NCBI GenBank assembly: GCA_964542645.1
Contig: CAZIUG010000015.1
Span: forward strand, 1 to 64,000
Source of the DNA: Moanibacter sp964542645
GTDB taxonomy: Bacteria; Verrucomicrobiota; Verrucomicrobiia; Opitutales; UBA2987
DNA length: 64,000 nt
Direction: 5' to 3'
The position numbers were made by a program, and so were the translations under genes. The notes below the pieces were generated by a model. It had not been told where the DNA came from and ran no database searches. It saw nothing but the letters and a program-made list of their open reading frames with translations. Below, in pieces: positions 18,237 through 27,965 of this stretch. Within the stretch, counting starts at the first letter, position 1, and each line of letters opens with the position of its first letter.

Positions 18237-19475
18237 CTATTTGGCACGCAGAGCTGATTCCCTTTCTAAAAGGGTTGGATGCGAATAATGAAACCGACTG
18301 TAAAGTGGATGAGGAGTCAGATTGCTAAGATTCTTCTCTGTCAGCTTTCGTAGCGAACTAACCAGATCCCCGTATCCTCCGACTGCACCGCTAGCAAATG
18401 CGTCGGCCTCGAATTCCTGCGTTCGTGACCAGCAATTCATGAATGGAACAAACCAAAATGACACTAGACCACTCAGAAGGGAAAAGAGGATAAATGCCGG
18501 AGATATCCCCCCGGTTAAACTGAATCCAAAACCTTCGTAAAACCATGAACTCTTCAAAAGCCAGGAAAGGATGAAGAATGCAAGAAGTACAGAAAGAGCA
18601 GAAAGCAAAAGAATTCGTGGAATATGCCCGAGCTTATAGTGCCCAATCTCATGTGCCAAAACTGACTCCACTTCAGTGTCTGAAATCTGCTCGATGAGTG
18701 TATCAAAAAGAACGATACGCCGAAACCGTCCAAACCCTGTGAAAAAAGCATTGGAATGACCGGACCTCTTACTGCCATCCATAACTTGGATTGACTTCGT
18801 TTTAAATCCAGTACGATCGGAAAGGTTCATTAGACGATCCCGCAAATCACCTACAGGAAGAGGCTCCAACTTGTTAAAGAGAGGCATAATAAACATTGGA
18901 TAGAGAATCATTAACACAACCTGGAGTCCGAATACTGCTGCTGATGCAAACAACCACCAACCAGAAATGGTTACAATCCAAAGCAGAAAACAGATAACCG
19001 GATATCCAATTGCTAAGGCTAACACAAAAACTTTGATTCTATCTGCAATCCAAAGTTTTTGTGAGCTTTTGTTAAACCCAAACCTCTCCTCTAATCGGAA
19101 TTGGCTCCACCAATCCCAGGGTATAGACGGAATTGCGATTACCGTTCCAACAAGAAATAGGATGAGAGCATTCGCCCATGAAGAACCTCCGAGAATAGAA
19201 TCAAGTATAGCAAAAAGCCACGGGAGGAATCCACTAAGGATGATTAATGCCAGAAAGATTGTATCAAATATTATTTTCCATATCCCAAATAGATTTTTTG
19301 CTAAAGTGTAGCCGATCGATCTTTTGTAGGTTTGGTGATCGATGAATTCTGAATATGCATCAGGAACCTGCCCTGAGAACTCTTTTACGTATTGTCTATT
19401 TTTCAATTCTAGCCAGAGCTCAAACCCAGATTTCGATACCAACAAAACGATAAATAGAATAGTGACTCCTGTCAT
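18237..19475 (-). CDS. M48-family membrane metalloprotease, Ste24/CAAX type
   Basis: Integral inner-membrane zinc protease, 412 residues with about seven hydrophobic segments. The active site reads VLAHEIGHYKLGH (HExxH), and the third zinc ligand is the Glu of TQEFEADAFA about 70 residues later. The layout, with an N-terminal multi-helix region followed by the peptidase core and two further helices, matches Ste24/HtpX-like CAAX proteases. Bacteria generally lack farnesylated CAAX proteins, so a membrane-protein quality-control role is more likely. It stands alone and is divergent from xseB. Confidence 0.9.
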   Translation of the reverse strand: MTGVTILFIVLLVSKSGFELWLELKNRQYVKEFSGQVPDAYSEFIDHQTYKRSIGYTLAKNLFGIWKIIFDTIFLALIILSGFLPWLFAILDSILGGSSWANALILFLVGTVIAIPSIPWDWWSQFRLEERFGFNKSSQKLWIADRIKVFVLALAIGYPVICFLLWIVTISGWWLFASAAVFGLQVVLMILYPMFIMPLFNKLEPLPVGDLRDRLMNLSDRTGFKTKSIQVMDGSKRSGHSNAFFTGFGRFRRIVLFDTLIEQISDTEVESVLAHEIGHYKLGHIPRILLLSALSVLLAFFILSWLLKSSWFYEGFGFSLTGGISPAFILFSLLSGLVSFWFVPFMNCWSRTQEFEADAFASGAVGGYGDLVSSLRKLTEKNLSNLTPHPLYSRFHYSHPTLLERESALRAK

Positions 19476-19602
19476 AATTCCATAATTTTGCTAGACATCG
19501 GCATTAATTCGAGACTAAACAACGAGAAGATTTCGTTTAGAGTAAGCAGTTGAATCCGCTGTTCCAAATAGGAATACTATATTTCAAAATTCCTTAGGTC
19601 AC

Positions 19603-19848
19603 ATGTCAGGAAAAGAAAAAAAAGAATTATCTTTTGAAGAGGCGCTTGCTAATCTTGAATCTATAATCGATTCAATGGAGAAAGGTGAAACGCCTCTTGG
19701 AGAACTGGTGGAAAAATTCGAAGAAGGAACTAAACTCCTTAAGACCTGCCAAAAGCAACTTAAAGACGCTGAACTCAGAATTGAATCCCTGAAGGAAGAT
19801 ACTAATGAGCCCAATATCGATAAATTTGAGTTGGACCCAGAGCAATAG
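19603..19848 (+). CDS. xseB: Exodeoxyribonuclease VII small subunit
   Basis: Small helical subunit of exonuclease VII, which degrades single-stranded DNA to oligonucleotides. The 81 residues show the family pattern FEEALANLESIIDSMEKGETPL followed by a long amphipathic helix (LVEKFEEGTKLLKTCQKQLKDAE). The large subunit gene xseA is not adjacent. The ATG at 19603 gives the standard length. A terminator-like hairpin follows directly. Confidence 0.93.
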   Translation: MSGKEKKELSFEEALANLESIIDSMEKGETPLGELVEKFEEGTKLLKTCQKQLKDAELRIESLKEDTNEPNIDKFELDPEQ

Positions 19849-19852
19849 TCCA

Positions 19853-19884
19853 ACCCGTTGTCGATACGCCTGGCGACGGGTTTC
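19853..19884 (+). terminator. Terminator-like hairpin after xseB
   Basis: The bases 19853-19863 (ACCCGTTGTCG) pair with 19871-19881 (TGGCGACGGGT) with three G-T wobbles and a 7-base loop, followed by TTT. It starts 5 bases after the xseB stop codon. The stem is GC-rich but the T-tract is short. Confidence 0.45.
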
Positions 19885-20022
19885 CACTCAATGAAAATTC
19901 TGAGAGGTAGTTAGGGAGAGGGAACAATCATCTCGGAGAAAAGCATACACCTAAAAAGCCTTAAACAGAATTTCTAAGGTGTAACCCATTTATTAAAAGC
20001 TACCAAGGTTACAATTTATCCG

Positions 20023-21828
20023 TTAGTCATTACCCAACGCACCTTCAACCAGCTCACTTAACTCGATGTGCAATTCGTTGAGTTGGCTGGAGCCGACAGA
20101 GCTCGGCGTTTCAGTAACAAGACACTGTCCTTTCTGGGTTTTCGGAAAGGCAATAACGTCACGGATACTCTCTCTGCCACATAAAATTGCAACAAGCCTA
20201 TCGAAACCAATAGCGATTCCGCCATGAGGAGGCGCACCATATTGAAATGAGCGAAGGAGATACCCGAATCGGTTTTCGACGACATCGCTTGGAATCTCCA
20301 ATACATCTTCGAATACTTTTCTCTGAACATCAGATTGATGGATACGAATGCTTCCTCCACCTAGTTCGACGCCATTAAGTACGACATCGTAATGCTGTCC
20401 CCGAACGTTCCTCGGATCCGAATCAAGTAATGGGACATCCTCTGGTACCGGCGCCGTGAAAGGATGATGGGCTGAAGCGTAACCACCCATTTCTTCATCG
20501 TAAAGCATAAGTGGAAAATCTGTTACCCAGAGGAAATTAAACTTTTGGGGTGGAAATTTCAAAAGTCCTCTTTTTGAAAGTAATTGGGCACACTCCAAAC
20601 GAATCCGTCCCATAATCGTACAAGCCCTATCCCAAGTGGTAGCTGCGAAGAAAAGAATATCGCCATCGTCAACATCCAGACGCTCACTTAGAGCCAATTT
20701 TTCCTCTTCCGAAAAGAATTTCAGAATCGGAGACTTCCATTCGCCATTTTCCACCTTGATAAAGGCAAGGCCTTTAGCCCCCAACGACTTTGCAGCGTCT
20801 TCCGTTTCTTTGAGCTCACCCTGGGTAATATCGGCCAACCCCTTCGCATTAATTGCTTTCACTACGCCACCACCTTGAATGGCAGAGGAAAAGACTTTAA
20901 ATTCACAATTCTTGAAGATGTCGCTGAGATCAACCAACTCTAGACCAAATCGGGTATCCGGTTTATCGATTCCAAATCGATTCATAGCTTCACGATAGGT
21001 AAGTCTAGGAAAAGGAGAATCGATTTCGACATCGAGAACATCTTTCCAAAGTCGTTTCAAAAGGCCCTCGACCAAAGCATAAAGATCCTCACGATCAATA
21101 AAGGAAAGCTCAATATCGATTTGCGTGAACTCGGGCTGCCGATCTGATCGGAGATTCTCATCACGAAAACACTTCACAATCTGGTAGTAACGTTCAACCC
21201 CCGCTACCATTAAGAGCTGCTTAAACTGCTGAGGGGATTGTGATAGCGCGTAAAATTTTCCCGGATTGAAGCGGCTCGGCACAAGAAACTCCCGAGCACC
21301 CTCAGGAGTGCTCTTAAAGAGCAATGGAGTCTCTACCTCGATGAATTTATTATCATCCATAAAATCACGCACCACCTTGTAGGACAGATGCCTTTTCTTT
21401 AGGAAATCAAGACTACCTGGCCGGCGAAGATCCAAATACCGGTAGGTAAGACGCAAATCTTCATTAACGCTGTCCGTCTTCTCATCGTTTACTGGGAATG
21501 GGGGAGTTTTCGAGCTGTTGTGAACCCTAACCTTCTCCGCCTCCAATTCGACTGAACCTGTTTTCAACTTCAAATTTACCGTATCATCACTTCTCAACTT
21601 CACCGTACCTGAAACTTCGATGACTGATTCCGGTTTCAGATCATTAATAACCTTAGAGAAATTAGAATTCGAAGGATCAATCACAACCTGTGTAAGTCCT
21701 TCCCTGTCTCTCAAATCAATGAATAGGATACCGCCATGATCCCTTATTGAATTAATCCAACCAATCAGAGTCGCAGATATTCCTGCATCCTCTTTTGTCA
21801 ATTCGCAGCAATGATGACTTCTATTCAT
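20023..21828 (-). CDS. aspS: Aspartyl-tRNA synthetase
   Basis: Class II synthetase charging tRNA(Asp), and possibly tRNA(Asn) if asparaginyl-tRNA synthetase is absent; this cannot be judged here. Its 601 residues have the bacterial architecture: N-terminal OB anticodon domain (residues 1-105), catalytic core with motif 2 (FRDENLRSDRQPEFTQID), the bacterial GAD insertion (about 295-420) and motif 3 (GGIAIGFDRLVAILCG). It overlaps the upstream beta-propeller gene by 8 bases, so the two are translationally coupled. Confidence 0.96.
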   Translation of the reverse strand: MNRSHHCCELTKEDAGISATLIGWINSIRDHGGILFIDLRDREGLTQVVIDPSNSNFSKVINDLKPESVIEVSGTVKLRSDDTVNLKLKTGSVELEAEKVRVHNSSKTPPFPVNDEKTDSVNEDLRLTYRYLDLRRPGSLDFLKKRHLSYKVVRDFMDDNKFIEVETPLLFKSTPEGAREFLVPSRFNPGKFYALSQSPQQFKQLLMVAGVERYYQIVKCFRDENLRSDRQPEFTQIDIELSFIDREDLYALVEGLLKRLWKDVLDVEIDSPFPRLTYREAMNRFGIDKPDTRFGLELVDLSDIFKNCEFKVFSSAIQGGGVVKAINAKGLADITQGELKETEDAAKSLGAKGLAFIKVENGEWKSPILKFFSEEEKLALSERLDVDDGDILFFAATTWDRACTIMGRIRLECAQLLSKRGLLKFPPQKFNFLWVTDFPLMLYDEEMGGYASAHHPFTAPVPEDVPLLDSDPRNVRGQHYDVVLNGVELGGGSIRIHQSDVQRKVFEDVLEIPSDVVENRFGYLLRSFQYGAPPHGGIAIGFDRLVAILCGRESIRDVIAFPKTQKGQCLVTETPSSVGSSQLNELHIELSELVEGALGND

Positions 21829-24028
21829 TTTGGAAGATCGAGAAAGGAACGGTTAAAATGCCGGAACGTCCGCTCTCGTCAACAACTTCCAATACCAAGC
21901 TATGAGATCCATACTCGAGCTCATCTATTGAAAGTTTGAAATCTTCGATCCTTGAATCGAATAATCCATCAATCGGCCGAAGTAATTTAGGAGGTTGCCC
22001 ATCAAGAGAAAACCAAGCCTCCCGATGAATGCTAAAGGAATCGAATGACCTAAATTTAAAATCGACACCATTCTCACGAATATTCTTGCTTGAAAGTTCA
22101 ACATGTGGGGGAGAATTATCGATCAAAAAGACCTCACTGAGGCGTTCATCTTGAAGAGCCCCCTCTCTTCCATTATCCGGCTCATCGCTAGCAATGACTT
22201 TAACTCTATAAAAACCCTCCCTAAATCCATTTGTATTAAAGGTAATAATCGGTTCCATAATCTGTTCAGCCAGTTTGATCCAAACTGAATCCTCAATGCT
22301 CTGAATGCTAAGCGAAAAATGAAGCCGATCGAGATTTGAATCGAATGACTTCCATGCAACCGTAAGCAGACCCTCTTCCCCTCTTTTCTTTAATTGGCGC
22401 CGTGGGATGGGAGTCTGAATCAGCCTTCCGGGGTTTTTCTCATCCAATAGTTTATTCAAATCAATATTCGGAGGATTGATAACCGGATTGAGAAGTTTAA
22501 ACCCAACAGGAATGACTCGAATCACTCCTAATTGCGGCGCTACATTTTTAGTTTGATAAAACAACCGAACCTTCTCGATACCAGATTTCCAAGGATCAAA
22601 TGAAGCCCGATATTGAATGTAACGCGCAACAGGACTTGAAACAAGAAGCCCACTCTCCGTCAAAGCAACTGATTTCCAGTTCCCCCACGTAGCATCCGGT
22701 TCCTTAGTATTTCCAGCTCGAGTTGAAAATGTCTCAAAGCTGTCAGTAGCATTCTTGCTTACAGAAAGAATCTGCCCCCATTTGGATATCTGTTTAGCAT
22801 CGTAGACCCTAGAAGTGTATTCTCCTGATTCAGACAAAGAGCCTTTAAGGCGGTAGATTATGGCTGGATTACTGGTGATAACAAACAGCTCTCCATTGTT
22901 TTTCTCTGATGGATAGATTATGGAAATTTCACCCCCGGTTGGAGTCTGCTGTAAGAGGCTCCATTCTCCCCGGTCTCTAACAGAGAAAAGTCTTCCTTTA
23001 TTGTTCGTTCCGATAATTAATTCATCCAAGTTCCTAAAGATCATAGAAAAAACATGGGCCCTAGGCAGGCCCCAATATCTCTCCACAAAGCCTTCTTGAT
23101 CAATGCTGTAGATAGTACTACTCCCTGAAGCCTCCTGGGGCAAAGTATTTGTCCCGTTAACACTAAACCTCTTTGCAGTGACGGTAAAGATGTCCTCCTC
23201 CTCAACTTTGGTTTGCGGTTGCGGCGTTATCGGCTTTGTTCTCCCTACTCCGGCACTGAAAGTTGAAAAATATACTTTCCCTTCATCATTAACCAGGATC
23301 TGCCTGATTTCCTGTTCTCCCGTATTATAGAGGGCAAACCCGCTTCCCTCAGAGTCTATCCTATATAAAATCCCCCCTGGACTGCTGCCCGCAAGCAGAT
23401 TGCCATTCAAATCCCAACCTAATGAGGTGATATGGGTCTGATCACAAGTAAACCATTTGATCGGTATATCGTTAGGCTGAAAGTCCTTAGGCAGCATATA
23501 AACGGTAGCGGGATTTCCGGTTGCTATGTACAGATTACCTCTCTTGTCGAAAGTCATGGCCCAAATATAGCTGTCCGGAGGATCAAAATAGACTTCGGGC
23601 CGACCCTCTTTGGGAAGTCTATAGACCCTTCCGGAAGGAGACGTACCTACGAAAACATCACCATTCTCTGCGATAACAAGTGCTCTACTCAGCATTTCCT
23701 CAGGGGCAAAGAGTGTTTTAACTTCTCCTTCAGAATCCACTTTGAGAACCTTACCGTAATTGCCCGTTCCCAAGACCAAATTCCCTTCGTGATCTGAAGC
23801 CGCTACCCAGACAATCGGTTCATCGAGTTTGACGAATAAATCAAGGGATGGCGCAAGCTCAAGCAACCCTGTGTTAGAAAGGGCCACGTTCTTAAATTCT
23901 CCTTGGACAAACTCCTCGTAACTCGTATCCACAAATGATGAAGTTCGTGCCGCCCAGACACCCAATGGGAAAATCCCCAGGCAAATAAACGTGAGTACTT
24001 CTTTTAATTTCGTTCGCACTGTGAACAC
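21821..24028 (-). CDS. Secreted beta-propeller protein
   Basis: A 735-residue exported protein: signal peptide at about residues 1-26 (FICLGIFPLGVWA), then repeated propeller blades with GNLYIATGNPATVY, GDVFVGTSPSGRVY and GNLLAGSSPGGILY-like repeats (about residues 70-400), and a C-terminal half of beta-rich, possibly Ig-like domains. No enzymatic motif is seen. It probably forms a scaffold or binding surface in the periplasm. It overlaps aspS by 8 bases and follows the S55 peptidase gene by 79 bases, so it is likely cotranscribed with both. Confidence 0.75.
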   Translation of the reverse strand: MFTVRTKLKEVLTFICLGIFPLGVWAARTSSFVDTSYEEFVQGEFKNVALSNTGLLELAPSLDLFVKLDEPIVWVAASDHEGNLVLGTGNYGKVLKVDSEGEVKTLFAPEEMLSRALVIAENGDVFVGTSPSGRVYRLPKEGRPEVYFDPPDSYIWAMTFDKRGNLYIATGNPATVYMLPKDFQPNDIPIKWFTCDQTHITSLGWDLNGNLLAGSSPGGILYRIDSEGSGFALYNTGEQEIRQILVNDEGKVYFSTFSAGVGRTKPITPQPQTKVEEEDIFTVTAKRFSVNGTNTLPQEASGSSTIYSIDQEGFVERYWGLPRAHVFSMIFRNLDELIIGTNNKGRLFSVRDRGEWSLLQQTPTGGEISIIYPSEKNNGELFVITSNPAIIYRLKGSLSESGEYTSRVYDAKQISKWGQILSVSKNATDSFETFSTRAGNTKEPDATWGNWKSVALTESGLLVSSPVARYIQYRASFDPWKSGIEKVRLFYQTKNVAPQLGVIRVIPVGFKLLNPVINPPNIDLNKLLDEKNPGRLIQTPIPRRQLKKRGEEGLLTVAWKSFDSNLDRLHFSLSIQSIEDSVWIKLAEQIMEPIITFNTNGFREGFYRVKVIASDEPDNGREGALQDERLSEVFLIDNSPPHVELSSKNIRENGVDFKFRSFDSFSIHREAWFSLDGQPPKLLRPIDGLFDSRIEDFKLSIDELEYGSHSLVLEVVDESGRSGILTVPFSIFQNE

Positions 24029-24107
24029 GCCACTAGGTATGAATTATAAGATTCTCTTCAATCATAGATTCCGATCGACTAATAGCGCGAAAGAAAGAGG
24101 CAGCGCT

Positions 24108-25910
24108 CTATTCCAGAGTCAAAGGAATTCGGTAACTCCCCCGATACTCTCCCGGGAGCTCGATTTGATCTTCCCACAATGTTACCTCGTTTAGAGTTTG
24201 CCGGACAATATTGTTACTTGGTGATACGTAAAGAGCATTAACAGAAGGAGGAAGATCAAACATACTGGATCCTTCGAATCTTAGGCCTTCCGAATTACGG
24301 AGCAACTTTATATAGACTGACTTGCCAGAACGGCTCTCAACCCATTGTCCAACAATATCGTTATAGGAAGAAAAGGATTTGCTACGTATCCCATCTATCC
24401 TTTCTGCCTCCTCTGCATCCGCTATAACCACGGTCACCTGATCACCTGAACTTAATAGATAAGGAATCGGAATAGAAAGCCCATGTTGGCTATCTTCATC
24501 CTGGAAGTTGTATAACGTAATAAGAAGTTCTAGTTGATCCCCAGGTTTAACTCTCGTCGATTGTACGAGAACTGATTTCAAGCTAGAGATAAGCCAAGCA
24601 TCCTTTACGTCGATATCGAACTTAATCGACTTAACTTGAGGCATTTTGAAGGGATTGTTCATCAAACTCTCGAATCTTTTCAAAAAATCGAAGGCGACTG
24701 AAATAGCACCATCTGGACCTGAAGCAACCTTGCTAAACTCGATCGAATCGCTTTCGGCCAAACCAATAACGCCCTGGAGAAAAAACGTCTGTCGTTCACT
24801 TGCCTCAAGAATCTCCAGGAGGGTCTGGAGCAGAGAAACTGAAGCAAAAAGAGGAGAAAGAACTGGGTGTTCGACAAGTTCTCCTTTAAATACACGTTTC
24901 ATTCCTCCAGAAGTTTCAATCTCCACTTCCACTTTTAGTAGTGGTGGGAACTCCCCAATCTGCCCAGCCACTGCCGTGAGCCGATCCTGATAGATCGCTC
25001 CAATCACGGGTCCTGGTTTTGCCAACTTAAATGCACCTGGTATAGATTGAACCACTGTGATAATTTCAGCTCCCGCCATAGGAAGTTGGGTTGGTCCCAT
25101 CTGAAAAAAGGGATGTCCAAATGCTAAAATAGTATCACCATTTCTGTAAGTCACTGTTCCTGTAGCTGAGACATTGAAATCACCGTTCATCAGAACTGCA
25201 GAAACAGAAGATCCTGGCTCCATAGGCAGATTGATTTCCTCCGAAGCGCTACCTGTGGGAGCTTGCATTACTGTTATTCCAATCTTGTCAAATTCGGACT
25301 GGAAGGTACTAAGAACACGATCGGAGAAACCCGATGCCATTAAAGGAGTCGGCAAAGGGCGCAAAAGGACATCAATTTTTTCCTCTTGGATTCCATCCGC
25401 TCCACGGATGATCTGCCACTTAATCTGACCTTGTTCCTTAGACGGATAAACAAATACTTCGTCAAAAGGCCTCTCTTCGGCGATTGGAGAAGCTCGTTGC
25501 ATCGATCTTGGAAAATCTTCTAAAACCTCAAGCATCTGTTCTATTGGGGTAACTCCAATAATAGCCTGTTCCTTAGACCACAAGTAACCATATGCATAGG
25601 CCCCAACCAATTTTTTATCAATATAGACCGGACTTCCGCTCATCCCGGCCACTGGACCTGTGAATTTATTCATCGGATCCAAAGCCTGACAAATAATAAC
25701 AGATCTTTGAGGCCCAACAAAATTCTCTGCGATCCCAAGGACCTCAAGTTCAAAGCTCTCAACTTCAGTTCCGGAAACCACTGTTCGCCACTCACCCTTT
25801 ATACCCGTAACAACATCTGAAAGAGGCATTAAATCTTGTGCAGGAGCCTGAATTAATCCCAATGGAGATAACGCAATAAAAATCCTCAACTGAACAAAAA
25901 TACGAATCAT
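24108..25910 (-). CDS. SpoIVB-type (S55) serine peptidase domain protein
   Basis: A 600-residue exported protein with a signal peptide (residues 1-25), then a domain that matches the S55 peptidase family of SpoIVB. The nucleophile motif is GMSGSPVYIDKK with Ser91, followed by GAYAYGYLWSKEQAIIGVTPIEQML and a conserved AFGHPFFQMGPTQLPMAGAE segment near residue 265. In sporulating Firmicutes SpoIVB triggers a sigma-K checkpoint; this organism shows no sign of sporulation, so the peptidase must have another periplasmic substrate. The long C-terminal half (about 350-600) is beta-rich and unassigned. Confidence 0.8.
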   Translation of the reverse strand: MIRIFVQLRIFIALSPLGLIQAPAQDLMPLSDVVTGIKGEWRTVVSGTEVESFELEVLGIAENFVGPQRSVIICQALDPMNKFTGPVAGMSGSPVYIDKKLVGAYAYGYLWSKEQAIIGVTPIEQMLEVLEDFPRSMQRASPIAEERPFDEVFVYPSKEQGQIKWQIIRGADGIQEEKIDVLLRPLPTPLMASGFSDRVLSTFQSEFDKIGITVMQAPTGSASEEINLPMEPGSSVSAVLMNGDFNVSATGTVTYRNGDTILAFGHPFFQMGPTQLPMAGAEIITVVQSIPGAFKLAKPGPVIGAIYQDRLTAVAGQIGEFPPLLKVEVEIETSGGMKRVFKGELVEHPVLSPLFASVSLLQTLLEILEASERQTFFLQGVIGLAESDSIEFSKVASGPDGAISVAFDFLKRFESLMNNPFKMPQVKSIKFDIDVKDAWLISSLKSVLVQSTRVKPGDQLELLITLYNFQDEDSQHGLSIPIPYLLSSGDQVTVVIADAEEAERIDGIRSKSFSSYNDIVGQWVESRSGKSVYIKLLRNSEGLRFEGSSMFDLPPSVNALYVSPSNNIVRQTLNEVTLWEDQIELPGEYRGSYRIPLTLE

Positions 25911-26298
25911 AGCAATCAGGTATAGCCTTGGCTGGAGTTAAGGGGCAAGCAAGGAGGTGCTGGCCCTATGTCCTGAAAACAGCTTCTCTTGATTTTAATT
26001 GTCCAACACGTAAAATTAGAGGAACGACGAAACCTAGGAACATGTTTGAACAGATGAGTCCAAATCTCTTCCTTCAAAGTCTTTTTCCTGCTAAAATTGT
26101 CAAAATGCACAATAGGTAACCTTCGATTCGCTCGGTCCAAAAAGTTTAACTAAATTACTTTTTATTTCTCCACGATATCCCTTACATGTCGACTTCATCA
26201 TCGAATTTCTCACGCCGGAAACATTGGTATTCAGAGAAACTTGACATCTGTTTTTCGTCTAATCGGCGTTACAAGGCCAAACCAATATCAAGTTCTGC
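25911..26298. other. 388-bp intergenic region, no gene supported
   Basis: It contains overlapping open frames on both strands of about 60-75 codons with non-ATG starts. Neither shows a recognisable protein or a good ribosome-binding site. It must carry the promoter for the S55-propeller-aspS run and the 3' end of gpmI. Confidence 0.4.
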
Positions 26299-27870
26299 TC
26301 AGCGAATCAGCGTTTTCCCTGTCATTTCAGCGATCTGCCCAATGTCCATAAGCTGAAGGATTGTAGGTGAGATGTCAGCAAGGCATCCTCCGTTCTTTAA
26401 ATCAAGGTAACGACATGGCTCACCTACTAGAACAACCTCAACCGGATTAAAAGTGTGGCTAGTGTGAGGAGTCTCCCTAATTGGGTCCCACATCTGCTCA
26501 GCATTTCCGTGATCTGCGGTAATCAAAGCTGATCCTTGTACCTTATTTATAGTGTCTAAAATCTTTCCAAGACACTGATCTACTACTTCGCAAGCCTTGA
26601 TAGTAGATTTCAGGGAACCCGTATGGCCAACCATATCGGGATTGGCAAAATTGACCATGACGAAAGGATAATCACGACTCAAGATCGCCCTGCAAGCAGT
26701 TTGAGTTACCTCGTTAGCAGACATTTCAGGTTTCTGGTCATAAGTGGTTACGTCTCTTGGACTAGAAATCATTTTTCGTTCTTCACCAAAAAAAGGCTCT
26801 TCCCGATAGTCGTTAAAGAAATATGTAACATGGGGATACTTTTCAGTCTCAGCGCATCTGAATTGCCTAATTCCTTTATCGGAGAACACACTTCCAATGG
26901 TATTTATCATCGGTGGAGCCTTCGGAAATATTACGTTTCGACAGAGCCCCTGTTCATAATCAGTTAAAGTAGCATAGAATAAATCCAACTTCCTTCCGCG
27001 ATCAAAATGAACAAAAGAATCTCTGATAAAGGCTCGCGTTATCTCTCGAGGACGATCACCACGGAAATTGAAAAAGAGGACTGAATCCCCATCTTTGATT
27101 CTCCCAATTGGGTTTCCCGACGGATCGACTATCCATGTTGGAAGAATAAATTCATCCCCCACCATTTTTTGATCCTGGGGAAAACTATAGGCCTGTTTTA
27201 CGGCGGTAATAGCATCAGAAGCCTTTGCTCCAGTACGTCGTCCGACAAAACAATCATATGCATTCGCCACTCTCTCCCAACGTTGGTCTCGATCCATACC
27301 CCAATAGCGCCCGCAGATAGTAGCTATTCGACCTACTCCAATCTCAAGACAACGTTTTTCTATTTCTTGAATGTACCCTAGTCCATCGAAGGGAGGTGAA
27401 TCGCGGCCATCGGTAAAAAGATGAAGAAAGACTCTGTTTTCTGGGAGCTCAGTCGCAATCTCAAGAAGGCCATAAAGATGGCGAAGCACGGAATGAACAC
27501 CAACGTCGGAAGCAAGTCCGATGAGATGGAGATTGCCGCCAGTTTCCTTTAGTCTAGCCAAGCATATACCCATTGCTGGCCTACTTCTTACCTCCTCATT
27601 TTTGAAAGCCTCATCGATTCGAACAATCTGCTGTTGAACAATTCGTCCAGCACCTATGTTTTGGTGTCCGACCTCGCTGTTACCCATAACATCAGGGTAA
27701 AGGCCCACCTCTTCCCCACTCGCAGCAATTTCGGTTCTAGCACACTCTTGCGTTATGCGATCCGCTATTGGTGTCTGGGCAAGCTTGACCGCATTGAAGG
27801 GATCCTGCTCTTGTCTATGATTCGCCCCCCATCCGTCACGAATAATGAGCGTAACTGATGTATCCCTCAA
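26299..27870 (-). CDS. gpmI: Phosphoglycerate mutase, cofactor-independent
   Basis: Interconverts 3- and 2-phosphoglycerate in glycolysis and gluconeogenesis, using two Mn ions and a phosphoserine. The N-terminal LIIRDGWG gives metal ligand Asp12, MGNSEVGHQNIGAGR carries the nucleophile Ser65, and the C-terminal DHGNAEQM and TSHTFNPVEV segments complete the alkaline-phosphatase-type metal site. The 523 residues are the usual length. It is single, with no glycolytic gene next to it. Confidence 0.95.
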   Translation of the reverse strand: MRDTSVTLIIRDGWGANHRQEQDPFNAVKLAQTPIADRITQECARTEIAASGEEVGLYPDVMGNSEVGHQNIGAGRIVQQQIVRIDEAFKNEEVRSRPAMGICLARLKETGGNLHLIGLASDVGVHSVLRHLYGLLEIATELPENRVFLHLFTDGRDSPPFDGLGYIQEIEKRCLEIGVGRIATICGRYWGMDRDQRWERVANAYDCFVGRRTGAKASDAITAVKQAYSFPQDQKMVGDEFILPTWIVDPSGNPIGRIKDGDSVLFFNFRGDRPREITRAFIRDSFVHFDRGRKLDLFYATLTDYEQGLCRNVIFPKAPPMINTIGSVFSDKGIRQFRCAETEKYPHVTYFFNDYREEPFFGEERKMISSPRDVTTYDQKPEMSANEVTQTACRAILSRDYPFVMVNFANPDMVGHTGSLKSTIKACEVVDQCLGKILDTINKVQGSALITADHGNAEQMWDPIRETPHTSHTFNPVEVVLVGEPCRYLDLKNGGCLADISPTILQLMDIGQIAEMTGKTLIR

Positions 27871-27965
27871 TGATTTCTCCTCTTAACAAATTCTTATCTA
27901 GGTTCGTATCGGAAGCCTCTCTTCTAATGATATCAGAAACCCAAATGATTAGTCCTGGAAACTTT

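Noticed and set aside
25916..26140. Overlapping open frames on both strands between the S55 peptidase gene and gpmI
   Set aside because: Both start with TTG, lack ribosome-binding sites and show no recognisable protein.
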